Assembly (NCBI GenBank): GCA_964458015.1
Contig: CAYWGR010000099.1
Location: 1-20,253 of the forward strand
Length of the DNA: 20,253 nt
Origin: CAYWGR01 sp964458015
GTDB lineage: Bacteria; Planctomycetota; Planctomycetia; Pirellulales; Thermoguttaceae
Reading direction: 5' to 3'
The notes beneath the pieces were generated by a model, which saw only the letters and a program-made list of their open reading frames with translations, had not been told where the DNA came from and did no database searches. Both the position numbers and the translations under genes were made by a program. Below are positions 6,826-14,440 of the stretch, piece after piece. The number at the start of each line of letters is the position of its first letter. Position 1 is the first letter of the stretch.

Positions 6826-8061
6826 TTACCGCAGCATCGTGCCTTCCAACGGCGTGACGTGGCGGGCAGTGATGTGGCTGGCACGTTGCTCGGGCATGTA
6901 GCCGCGAGTGCCGGTGAGGCCGACTTTGCGGCCGACGTAGTTGTGTAGATTTACGCCCGGGGCTGGCGTAACGTAGCACTGTACGTCGCCGGCCTTGTCG
7001 ACCAAGGCGTAACGGGGCGCACCGGTTTTGGGTGAAACAACCTGCGTGAGTTGGCCGACGCCGTCGAAACGATCGTCGAGATCGAATTTCGCGCTGGGGC
7101 CTTCGTCGTCACGCGGTCGGAGTTTGGCCAATATGCGGCTGGTTCGATCGGTGCGATCGCGCATTGCGAGCACAGCGTCTTGACGCCGTTTGATGTCGTC
7201 GAAGCGGGCGATCTTTTCGGCCAGCAGTCGGGCGCGGCCGCGTTCGACGGCCGTTTGCGCTTGGTCCAATAAATAGTTCGTCCGCTCGCGCAGTGAATCG
7301 AACGACCAGACCGAGGGCTCTTCGATCACCATGACCGAGAGTTCGAGTTCGATCCGCTCGAGTTCCGCGTTGAATTCCCTGTCGGACAGCGGACGTGGCC
7401 GCGAGGACCGCGTGCGGAGCGACTCCTCGCCGCGTGCCGAGGGCGGCAACGCTTCGGGCGGAATCATTGGCGGGGCGTTGGGATCGCGGGGAGGGCCGGC
7501 CATGCGGTCCTCGCGCGGATCGTGACGCGGCGGATGTGGACCGCCCGGCGCTACGGCGACGCCGTCGCGCGGATATTCGGTGCTGAGATATTTGGCCGAG
7601 ACCCAGCGGAATTCGCCCGAGGGCGGAGCAATTTTGAACCAACCGCTCGCCCCTGTGCCTTGCGGCGGTTCTTCGAGAACTTCGACGGTTTCGCCTTTAT
7701 GCAGGCGGACTTGGACGACTTCGCGGATGTCGCTGAAACGGCTGCCCACGCGGGCGGACACACCGTCTTCTGTGACGACGGCCAAACGGCGCTCGGTGGG
7801 ACGCAAAAACCGGCTGGAGACCCAGGTGAAACTGCCGTCGACGGGCCGAATGGCGCACCATCCGCCCGGATCGAGTCGGTAGACCTCGACTTCCTGGCCG
7901 CGTTTCAGTTTTTCGGTGGGATAGTAGTTTTGGCCTGGGCCGCTGCGGACGTAGACATCGTCCGCGGCAACGGTGGTTTTGTAGGGGAACGAGGGATCCC
8001 CCTGGGCCTGGGAAGCCAGCCAGAACGAGCTGCAAATGAGTATGGAAATGGTGAGACGCAT
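6826..8061 (-). CDS. Exported protein with two bacterial SH3 domains
   Basis: A 411-residue protein. ATG at 8061 (reading leftwards) has GGGAGA about 7 nt upstream and begins a signal peptide (about residues 1-21, ending AQG). Two SH3b-type domains follow: the first (about 27-87) has VYVRSGPG and a later WVSSRFL, the second (about 92-162) has VSARVGS and WVSAKYLS. Then come a Pro/Arg-rich linker, an acidic helical segment (about 230-310) and a C-terminal domain of about 75 residues with VGQLTQVV and LVDKAGDVQCYV, suggesting a small beta-barrel of unknown identity. SH3b domains in bacterial exported proteins usually bind peptidoglycan or peptides. The gene is convergent with the selenoprotein operon, 13 nt from its last stop. 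The open frame continues upstream to 8325, but only the 8061 start gives a signal peptide at the N-terminus. Confidence 0.8.
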   Translation of the reverse strand: MRLTISILICSSFWLASQAQGDPSFPYKTTVAADDVYVRSGPGQNYYPTEKLKRGQEVEVYRLDPGGWCAIRPVDGSFTWVSSRFLRPTERRLAVVTEDGVSARVGSRFSDIREVVQVRLHKGETVEVLEEPPQGTGASGWFKIAPPSGEFRWVSAKYLSTEYPRDGVAVAPGGPHPPRHDPREDRMAGPPRDPNAPPMIPPEALPPSARGEESLRTRSSRPRPLSDREFNAELERIELELSVMVIEEPSVWSFDSLRERTNYLLDQAQTAVERGRARLLAEKIARFDDIKRRQDAVLAMRDRTDRTSRILAKLRPRDDEGPSAKFDLDDRFDGVGQLTQVVSPKTGAPRYALVDKAGDVQCYVTPAPGVNLHNYVGRKVGLTGTRGYMPEQRASHITARHVTPLEGTMLR

Positions 8062-8350
8062 GGGAATGTCTCCCGGCCGAACGATTTTCGATGGTTCGAT
8101 ATTATCGCCACGATCTAAACCGCGGACTTGTAGCGAAAAACGGCGGGGGAGGCAAGTGCATTTGCCGCAGTCGGGCAAAATGGGTAGAATTGAGCCCTTC
8201 CTGCGTTCAAGAATTGCCGGAAGCAGACTGGTTTCCGGAAAGTTGTCGAGAATTATCGCACATACCGGGAGCTGTTTGGGCCCGGCTATTATTTGGGTTT
8301 TCTGATTTCCGTTCGTTATTAGCACTTTATTTCAATCGCTTACACGCACT
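8062..8350. other. Divergent intergenic region with two hairpins
   Basis: This 289-nt stretch separates the SH3 gene and leuS and must hold both promoters, but I see no convincing -35/-10 pair for either; GATAAT-like sequence near 8098-8105 on the - strand is the best candidate for the SH3 gene. It contains CCGGAA (8217-8222) with TTCCGG (8233-8238) as an inverted repeat. At 8265-8285 a CCGGG...CCCGG element shares its left half, CCGGGAGCTGTT, with the perfect hairpin at 11371-11391. Confidence 0.5.
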
Positions 8351-11023
8351 ATGCCGCGCTATAATCCCGCCGTCGTCGAGCCGAAATGGCAACAGTTTTG
8401 GGAAGAAAACCGCACGTTCGCGTGCCCCAAGCTGCCCAAAGGTCGCAAATTATATGTTTTGGATATGTTTCCCTACCCCAGCGGTAATGGGTTGCACGTC
8501 GGGCATCCGGAAGGCTACACGGCCACGGATATCGTGTGCCGTTACAACCGGATGAAGGGTACGAGCGTAATGCACCCGATGGGCTGGGACGCCTTTGGGT
8601 TGCCGGCCGAGCAACATGCCAAGAAGACGGGCACCCATCCGCGTGCAACGACCGAGAAAAATATCGACAACTTCCGCCGGCAGTTGAAGATGCTTGGTTT
8701 CTCCTACGATTGGGATCGGGAAGTGGCCACGACCGACGTGGATTACTTCCGCTGGACGCAATTTATCTTTTTGGTCCTGTTCGACACGTGGTTCGACGAC
8801 GCGCAGCAGCGCGGCCGGCCGATTGCCGAGTTGCCGATTCCCGAGGAAGTGGCCGAGGAAGGTCCTGCAGCCGTCGAGCGTTACCGCGACGAGCATCGGC
8901 TGGCCTATCAGATCGAGGCACCTGTGAACTGGTGCCCGGCGCTGGGCACGGTGTTGGCAAACGAAGAAGTTATCGGCGGCCTTAGCGAACGCGGTGGGCA
9001 TCCGGTCCATCGCACCCGCTTGCGTCAGTGGATGCTGCGCATCACCACCTATGCCGACCGGCTCGAAAAGGATCTTGATGGACTCAATTGGTCTGAAGGG
9101 ATCAAGATGCTGCAGCGCAACTGGATCGGCCGCAGCACCGGCGCGGAAGTGGATTTTTTCATTGGTTCGTTTTTGGACGAGAATGGGAAACCATCGCAGA
9201 AAGAGTTCGACGGTTGGCTGACCGACCGCAAGCTAGCCGGCTGGCCGCGCAAGCCGAGCGATGACGTTTTGCGAATTTATACCACGCGGCCCGACACGCT
9301 TTTCGGGGCCACCTACATGGTGATCGCGCCGGAGCATCCGTTTGTCGAGCGGCTTGCTTCGCCGGAACAGGCCGAGGCGGTTCGCGAGTATTGCGAAAAG
9401 GCAGCCCGTAAGAGCGATCTTGACCGCACCGATTTGGCCAAGGAAAAGACGGGCGTTTTCACCGGTTCCTACGCGATTAACCCGGTCAACGGCAGCGCCA
9501 TTCCGATTTGGGTAGCCGACTACGTATTGATCAGCTACGGCACGGGCGCGATCATGGCGGTGCCGGCCCACGACACTCGGGACTTCGAGTTCGCCAAACA
9601 ATTCGATCTGCCGATCATCACAGTGGTCGATCCCGGCGAGGCGGCAGGCGAAGCCCGCAACGATCTGCTGGCCCAGCGAATTGCCTTCATCGCCGACGGC
9701 ACGGCTATCAATTCCGGCCCCTACGACGGCATGTTGACGCCGGACTTCAAGCAGCAGATTGCCAAGGACTTGGTGAAAAAGGGTATCGGCCGCGCAGCGG
9801 TCAACTATAAGCTGCGCGATTGGCTGTTCAGCCGGCAGCATTTCTGGGGCGAGCCGTTCCCCATCCTGCACGAGTTGGACGCCGATGGCGCGCCGACCGG
9901 TCGGCTGAGGGCTTTGAAGCCGGAAGATTTGCCGTTGGATCTGCCGTTGGAAATGAAGTTCGACGCGAAGCACGACGAGCCGACTCCGCCGTTGGACAAA
10001 GCGCCCGAAGATTGGCTTTATGTGACGCTTGATGGAAAGAAATATAAGCGTGAAACAAACACGATGCCGCAATGGGCGGGCTCGTGTTGGTATTATCTGC
10101 GGTTCCTCGATCCGAAGAACCATAAGGCAATCATTGATCCGGCGATTGAAAAAGCGTGGATGCCGGTCGATCTCTATGTGGGCGGGGCGGAACATGCCGT
10201 TTTGCATCTGCTCTACTCGCGGTTCTGGCACAAGGTGCTTTTTGATCGCGGCTACGTGAACACCATCGAGCCGTTCCAGAAGCTGGTGAACCAAGGGATG
10301 ATCTTGGGCGAGAACGGCGAGAAGATGTCGAAGAGCCGCGGCAACGTAATCAATCCCGACGAAGTGGTGAAGGAATACGGCGCAGATTCGCTGCGGCTTT
10401 ACGAAATGTTCATGGGCCCGCTGGAAGCGGTGAAGCCGTGGTCGATGGACGGCGTCAGCGGCGTGCGCGGCTTTTTAGACCGCGCGTGGCGCATGATTCT
10501 CGACGACCGGACCGAGACGATGCAACTGAATGCGGCCGTGCAAGATGTCGAGCCGTCGGCCGAGCAGAATCGCATGTTGCACAAGACGATCAAAGCGATC
10601 ACGAACGACTTGGAGCAAATGTCGTTCAATACGGCCATCGCCAAGATGATGGAGTTCACGAACTTTTTCATGAAGGAGGCGGTTCGGCCCAAGGCGGCGA
10701 TGGAGAAGTTGGTGCTGCTGCTTGCGCCCTTTGCACCGCACATGGCCGAGGAACTTTGGGAGACGCTCGGGCACAAGACGACGCTGGCTTACGAGCCTTG
10801 GCCGACGTTTGACGAGGCGGCCATCAAGGAAGACACCGTCGAGATCCCGATTCAGATCAACGGCAAGTTGCGAGGGAAGATTTCGGTTTCGGCCGATGCC
10901 GACAAAGCGGTGTTGGAAGCGTCTGCCCGAGGCGATGCCAAAATCGCGGAACTTCTGGCCGGGAAGATCGTGGTGAAGTCGATTGTGGTGCCGGGTCGTA
11001 TGGTGAATTTCGTGGTGAAGTAA
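8351..11023 (+). CDS. leuS: Leucyl-tRNA synthetase
   Basis: An 890-residue class I aminoacyl-tRNA synthetase that charges tRNA-Leu in the cytoplasm; length is close to bacterial LeuRS (about 860-880). The catalytic signature HVGH is at residues 49-52, within PYPSGNGLHVGHPEGY. The CP1 editing domain shows TTRPDTLFGATYMV and GTGAIMAVPAHDTRDFEFA, motifs that contact mischarged tRNA. A WYYLRFLDPKN segment and the KMSKS loop (658-662, KMSKSRGNV) complete the active site. The anticodon-binding helical bundle and C-terminal domain follow (LLAPFAPHMAEELWE, then IQINGKLRGKISV). The ATG at 8351 has no clear Shine-Dalgarno sequence. It appears to be a stand-alone transcription unit. Confidence 0.98.
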   Translation: MPRYNPAVVEPKWQQFWEENRTFACPKLPKGRKLYVLDMFPYPSGNGLHVGHPEGYTATDIVCRYNRMKGTSVMHPMGWDAFGLPAEQHAKKTGTHPRATTEKNIDNFRRQLKMLGFSYDWDREVATTDVDYFRWTQFIFLVLFDTWFDDAQQRGRPIAELPIPEEVAEEGPAAVERYRDEHRLAYQIEAPVNWCPALGTVLANEEVIGGLSERGGHPVHRTRLRQWMLRITTYADRLEKDLDGLNWSEGIKMLQRNWIGRSTGAEVDFFIGSFLDENGKPSQKEFDGWLTDRKLAGWPRKPSDDVLRIYTTRPDTLFGATYMVIAPEHPFVERLASPEQAEAVREYCEKAARKSDLDRTDLAKEKTGVFTGSYAINPVNGSAIPIWVADYVLISYGTGAIMAVPAHDTRDFEFAKQFDLPIITVVDPGEAAGEARNDLLAQRIAFIADGTAINSGPYDGMLTPDFKQQIAKDLVKKGIGRAAVNYKLRDWLFSRQHFWGEPFPILHELDADGAPTGRLRALKPEDLPLDLPLEMKFDAKHDEPTPPLDKAPEDWLYVTLDGKKYKRETNTMPQWAGSCWYYLRFLDPKNHKAIIDPAIEKAWMPVDLYVGGAEHAVLHLLYSRFWHKVLFDRGYVNTIEPFQKLVNQGMILGENGEKMSKSRGNVINPDEVVKEYGADSLRLYEMFMGPLEAVKPWSMDGVSGVRGFLDRAWRMILDDRTETMQLNAAVQDVEPSAEQNRMLHKTIKAITNDLEQMSFNTAIAKMMEFTNFFMKEAVRPKAAMEKLVLLLAPFAPHMAEELWETLGHKTTLAYEPWPTFDEAAIKEDTVEIPIQINGKLRGKISVSADADKAVLEASARGDAKIAELLAGKIVVKSIVVPGRMVNFVVK

Positions 11024-11370
11024 GTTTGCGGAATTCGCGGGGCGGCAGGGCCGTCAACCAATGCGAGCTACCGCTCGGATGGATTCGATTCGCGCCCGTT
11101 GGTCGCTAAACCTTGTGAAAACTTCACGATCTTTGGCGTTAGTAATGCAGGGTGCGTAAAACGAATCGCAACCGCCATTTTAGATAGCCGCCCCGCCCAT
11201 CAATCTCCCTGGTGGAGGGGTGCGGCAATTTTGTGGTCAAATTGGGTAAGCTGTGTTGTTTAGTTGCCCCTGGTACGGCGGCTTGGCACCAGGGTCGCCG
11301 TACCGGCGGCCGCTAGACGAGGGTTCGCCGTGCTGGTAACCGCTCAACTGTTGTGCAATCTGCGCACATT

Positions 11371-11391
11371 CCGGGAGCTGTTAGCTCCCGG
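11371..11391. repeat. Perfect 9-bp palindromic hairpin, dispersed-repeat type
   Basis: CCGGGAGCT-GTT-AGCTCCCGG pairs perfectly over 9 bp with a GTT loop. The flanks (GCACATT before, GGCTA after) resemble those around the imperfect copy at 8265-8285, so it looks like a member of a dispersed intergenic repeat family. Confidence 0.7.
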
Positions 11392-11467
11392 CTAGAACTA
11401 TTGTGCATTTTGCGGTCTGCGGACAAGCCGCCATAATCTTTTACTGCACCCCTGTTGGTATGGCTGC

Positions 11468-11497
11468 TTGACCACTACCCGGCGGCACTGGTAAAGT
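11468..11497 (+). promoter_or_regulatory. Possible promoter of purA
   Basis: TTGACC (11468-11473) and TAAAGT (11492-11497) are separated by 18 nt and match sigma-70 consensus at five and four positions. The transcript would carry a leader of about 140 nt to the purA start. Confidence 0.3.
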
Positions 11498-11644
11498 AAT
11501 GGGTTTGGAGTTCGCGGGGGATTTTTTTATTTTCTTTCCCGTGGAATTTCTGTGCGTGCCGGTGTGCGCTGCGCGGCCGCCGGCGATTATTGGGTGTTCT
11601 AAACAGGTGTTTTTGTCAGACGCTTTTATTTTGAGGATCCTGCC

Positions 11645-12925
11645 GTGCCTGGAACTTGTGTGATCGGACTGCAATGGGGTGATGAGGCGAAGGGCAAGAT
11701 CGTCGATCTGCTGACCGAGCAGCATGATATCGTCGTGCGTTATCAGGGCGGCGCCAACGCGGGGCATACGGTGGTGCGCGATGGGCAGACCTACAAGCTT
11801 TCGTTGGTGCCCAGCGGTATTTTCCGTCCTCAGGTGCAATGCGTTATTGCCGGCGGCGTAGTGCTGAATCCCGCCAGCCTGCTGGGTGAAATCGACGGGC
11901 TTGCCGGCCGCGGCGTCAAGATCGAGAAGAATCTGATGCTTAGCGATCGCGCCCATGTGATTTTCCCCTGGCATTTCGAGGAAGACCGCCTGTTGGACAA
12001 GCAATGCACCAGCGGCGAAGCGATCGGCACAACGATGCGCGGCATCGGGCCTTGCTATCGCGACAAGGTGGGGCGTTCGCTGGCGATTCGATTGGGCGAT
12101 ATGTACCGCCCCGATTTCCGTGCCCGCATCGAAGCCATCACCCAAGCAAAAAACGAGATATTCCACGGACTTGGCGCGGCGGGCGAACCGCTTAACGCGC
12201 AGAAGATTTTCGACGAGTATCACGGCTATGCCCAGCGACTGAGTCCGCATGTGGCCGATACGACGGCCTATCTGCTCGACGCGATCGAGGCCGACAAGCG
12301 AGTGCTGTTCGAGGGAGCTCAGGGCGCGTTGCTGGATATCGACCACGGCACATTCCCCTTCGTCACCAGCAGCAACAGTTCAGGCGTCGGCGTCTCGGCT
12401 GGGTCCGGCGTGCCGGGGTGTTATATCACGAAAGTGATCGGGATCATCAAAGCCTACACGACGCGCGTCGGCGGCGGGCCCTTTCCGACCGAGCAAGACA
12501 ATGAAACGGGCGAGCATATCCGTCGTCGCGGCAACGAATACGGCACGGTCACGAAACGTCCGCGGCGTTGCGGTTGGTTCGATGCCGTGGCCGCACGTTA
12601 TACCTCGCGTTTAAGCGGAGTCAATGTGTTGTCGGTGATGCTGCTCGACGTTTTGAGCGAGCTGCCGGAGTTGAAAATCTGCACCTCCTATGAAATCGAC
12701 GGCCAGCGGATCACCGATTTTCCCAGCCATGTAGACGATTTGCGTCGAGTGGTGCCGGTGTACGAAACGGTGCCCGGCTGGCAGAAGGAAATCAGCGATG
12801 TGCGTCGCATGAGCGATTTGCCCATCAATGCCAGAAAATATCTCGACCGTTTGAGCCAATTGCTGCGCCGGCCGGTAGAGATGGTGTCGGTCGGGCCAGA
12901 CCGCGAGCAGACGATCATGGCGTAA
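11645..12925 (+). CDS. purA: Adenylosuccinate synthetase
   Basis: A 426-residue enzyme that joins IMP and aspartate using GTP, the first committed step from IMP to AMP, in the cytoplasm. The N-terminal nucleotide loop is QWGDEAKGK (residues 10-18), containing catalytic Asp13; the more usual form is WGDEGKGK, so Ala15 is a mild variant. GGANAGHTVV places the catalytic His at 41, matching E. coli numbering. GTTMRGIGP, GAQGALLDIDHGTFPFVTSS and RCGWFDAVA are further family signatures, and the length is typical. The start is GTG 11645 with GAGG (11633-11636) at 8-nt spacing. It is not in an evident operon; uppS follows after 163 nt. Confidence 0.98.
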   Translation: MPGTCVIGLQWGDEAKGKIVDLLTEQHDIVVRYQGGANAGHTVVRDGQTYKLSLVPSGIFRPQVQCVIAGGVVLNPASLLGEIDGLAGRGVKIEKNLMLSDRAHVIFPWHFEEDRLLDKQCTSGEAIGTTMRGIGPCYRDKVGRSLAIRLGDMYRPDFRARIEAITQAKNEIFHGLGAAGEPLNAQKIFDEYHGYAQRLSPHVADTTAYLLDAIEADKRVLFEGAQGALLDIDHGTFPFVTSSNSSGVGVSAGSGVPGCYITKVIGIIKAYTTRVGGGPFPTEQDNETGEHIRRRGNEYGTVTKRPRRCGWFDAVAARYTSRLSGVNVLSVMLLDVLSELPELKICTSYEIDGQRITDFPSHVDDLRRVVPVYETVPGWQKEISDVRRMSDLPINARKYLDRLSQLLRRPVEMVSVGPDREQTIMA

Positions 12926-13088
12926 GAAATGACCAAGGGCCAATGGTCAAGGTTAAATGGCCAAGGTTCAAGGGGCCAAGATCCAGACGAAGGACTACAA
13001 AACAGCTTTCGGTGTTTTGGGATGTCGTTCGCTGCTTTTGGTTGTTTTCTGTTAGGCGATGGCCGTTTTTCTTTTCGATTGGTAGACG
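12926..13088. repeat. CAAGG-rich degenerate repeat upstream of uppS
   Basis: The first 50 nt contain several imperfect copies of a CCAAGG/TCAAGG unit (about 12931-12980), making a short low-complexity tract; the remainder is T-rich and unremarkable. The segment resembles intergenic repeat padding rather than a gene. A + strand frame through it (12943 onward) overlaps uppS and is not coding. Confidence 0.45.
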
Positions 13089-13832
13089 ATGGCAGACGAA
13101 TCTGGAAAAACGTTCGACGTACCGCGTGAGCGGTTGCCGCGTCATGTGGCCATTATCATGGACGGCAACGGACGTTGGGCATGTCAGCGCGGTCTGCCTC
13201 GGATCGAGGGGCACAGGCGCGGAGGCACAAGCGTTCGCGTCGTTACTGAGGAATGCGCCCGGTTGGGGATCGAGCAGCTCACGCTTTATTGCCTTTCGAG
13301 CGAGAACTGGAAACGCCCGCCCGAAGAACTTGCGTTTCTGTTGCAATTGCTGGAGCATTATCTGGTCGAGGAACGGCCGGGGATCATGGATCGCAATATC
13401 CGTGTGACATGGATCGGCCGTCGCGAAGGTTTGCCGATCAGCGTACTCAAGGAGCTCGACAAAACCGTCCGTCTAAGCGAGGGCAACACCGGCCTGTGCG
13501 TTTGCATGGCGATCAACTACGGCGGCCGGGCCGAGGTGGTCGATGCCGTGCGATGCATCGCCGAGGAAGTTCAATCGGGTGCATTGGATCCGGCGGCGAT
13601 CACCGAAGAGACGATTTCCGACCGGCTTTACACGGCCGGAATGCCCGAGCCCGATTTGTTGATTCGCACGGCGGGCGAGATGCGCGTCAGCAATTTTCTC
13701 TTGTGGCAAATCAGCTATGCCGAGATTTGGGTGACCGACGTTTGCTGGCCCGATTTCGACGCATCGCAACTCCACACTGCATTGCAAAGCTACGCCGCCC
13801 GGCAACGAAAGTTCGGAGGGTTGGTGGAATAG
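13089..13832 (+). CDS. uppS: Isoprenyl transferase (undecaprenyl diphosphate synthase family)
   Basis: A 247-residue cis-prenyltransferase that extends farnesyl diphosphate with isopentenyl units to make the C55 lipid carrier for cell-wall synthesis. HVAIIMDGNGRWA (19-31) contains catalytic Asp25 and the diphosphate-binding loop. LSSENWKRP follows, and RTAGEMRVSNFLLWQ near the C-terminus is the family's second signature, with an Arg and Glu that bind the homoallylic substrate. Length is normal for the family. ATG 13089 is the natural start, although no strong ribosome-binding site precedes it. It lies in the same direction as murC and murB, in line with a wall-precursor neighbourhood. Sequence cannot tell the exact product chain length. 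Confidence 0.96.
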   Translation: MADESGKTFDVPRERLPRHVAIIMDGNGRWACQRGLPRIEGHRRGGTSVRVVTEECARLGIEQLTLYCLSSENWKRPPEELAFLLQLLEHYLVEERPGIMDRNIRVTWIGRREGLPISVLKELDKTVRLSEGNTGLCVCMAINYGGRAEVVDAVRCIAEEVQSGALDPAAITEETISDRLYTAGMPEPDLLIRTAGEMRVSNFLLWQISYAEIWVTDVCWPDFDASQLHTALQSYAARQRKFGGLVE

Positions 13833-13889
13833 GTTCACCGCCATGCGAACTTGCAAAATTCTCGCGATGTCCTACGATTAGGACAAACC

Positions 13890-14069
13890 ATGAAGGCAAT
13901 ACGTACAACTCGCGAAAGTCCGGCCGTCGAGCGCGTGCGAACAGCTCGACGCACCATTGCCAAGGCCTGTAATTTCGATATGGACAAGCTTGGGCAGATG
14001 CTTCTGGAACGGCAAGGCAAGTCGAAACAGAAGTTTATCACGCCTACCAAGAAAATTGCTCGCGATTGA
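13890..14069 (+). CDS. Small basic protein, possible antitoxin-like
   Basis: A 59-residue basic protein. ATG 13890 has AGGA (13880-13883) at 6-nt spacing; a TTG at 13851 in the same frame is less likely. The pattern of an Arg-rich helix followed by CNFDMDKLGQMLLERQ resembles short proteins of the type 'IR..I..E.G.D.dkl...l.e.Q', often found near toxin genes, but I cannot assign it. Its stop overlaps the beginning of the next small reading frame by a few bases, suggesting the two are cotranscribed. Confidence 0.55.
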   Translation: MKAIRTTRESPAVERVRTARRTIAKACNFDMDKLGQMLLERQGKSKQKFITPTKKIARD

Positions 14070-14074
14070 CCGAT

Positions 14075-14419
14075 ATGCCGAAAAATTTCTACCGCGTTCT
14101 GGTCTTCTTATTTCTTGTTGTTTGCCCCTGTATCGAGCTAGCCGACCTAATAATTCCAAGCAGAATGGAGAATGGTTTTGTAAACGATCTGAAGGCGAAT
14201 CCCATACTAGCCGCCGTGGTAATTAGCCTTCTCTTTCAACCGATTTCCGCCATCGGCTTGTGGTGTCAGAGGCGATGGGGTGTTTGGTCCCTTCTTACCG
14301 CATGGGTTTTCGGTCTTTTCATATCCCCCGTTGCCTTTTCACCCCTTATCATGCTTGTCGCAACATTTATACGGTTTTCCGAAGCCAAAACAGAACATCA
14401 CAAAGTCAGTCAGCCCTGA
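14075..14419 (+). CDS. Small membrane protein of unknown function
   Basis: A 114-residue hydrophobic protein with about three membrane segments (roughly residues 7-25, 45-62 and 70-95) and a polar tail. ATG 14075 is chosen; a TTG at 14066, overlapping the preceding stop, is the alternative (117 residues). No clear ribosome-binding site is visible, so translation may be coupled to the small gene upstream. I do not recognise a family. It ends 21 nt before murC. Confidence 0.5.
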   Translation: MPKNFYRVLVFLFLVVCPCIELADLIIPSRMENGFVNDLKANPILAAVVISLLFQPISAIGLWCQRRWGVWSLLTAWVFGLFISPVAFSPLIMLVATFIRFSEAKTEHHKVSQP

Positions 14420-14440
14420 CCGCAGGAGTTTCGCCAAGAC

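Larger units (their letters stand above)
11024..11644. other. Gene-free region with overlapping palindromes
   Basis: No credible gene lies in these 621 nt. There are several strong inverted repeats: CCCTGGT (11268-11274) with ACCAGGG (11288-11294), overlapping GGTACGGCG (11272-11280) with CGCCGTACC (11296-11304), and the perfect hairpin at 11371-11391. None is followed by a T-tract. The leuS transcript must end and the purA promoter must lie here. Confidence 0.6.

Noticed and set aside
7522..8118. A + strand frame opposite the SH3 protein
   Set aside because: The opposite strand has a signal peptide and two recognisable SH3b domains; this frame has none.
9233..10294. A 353-codon - strand frame inside leuS
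   Set aside because: Antisense shadow of a well-conserved gene; no recognisable motif or ribosome-binding site.
11441..12346. A 301-codon - strand frame across purA
   Set aside because: Antisense shadow of purA extending into the gene-free region; the sense frame is unmistakable.
12943..13407. A + strand frame beginning before uppS
   Set aside because: It runs through repeat sequence and then overlaps uppS in another frame.
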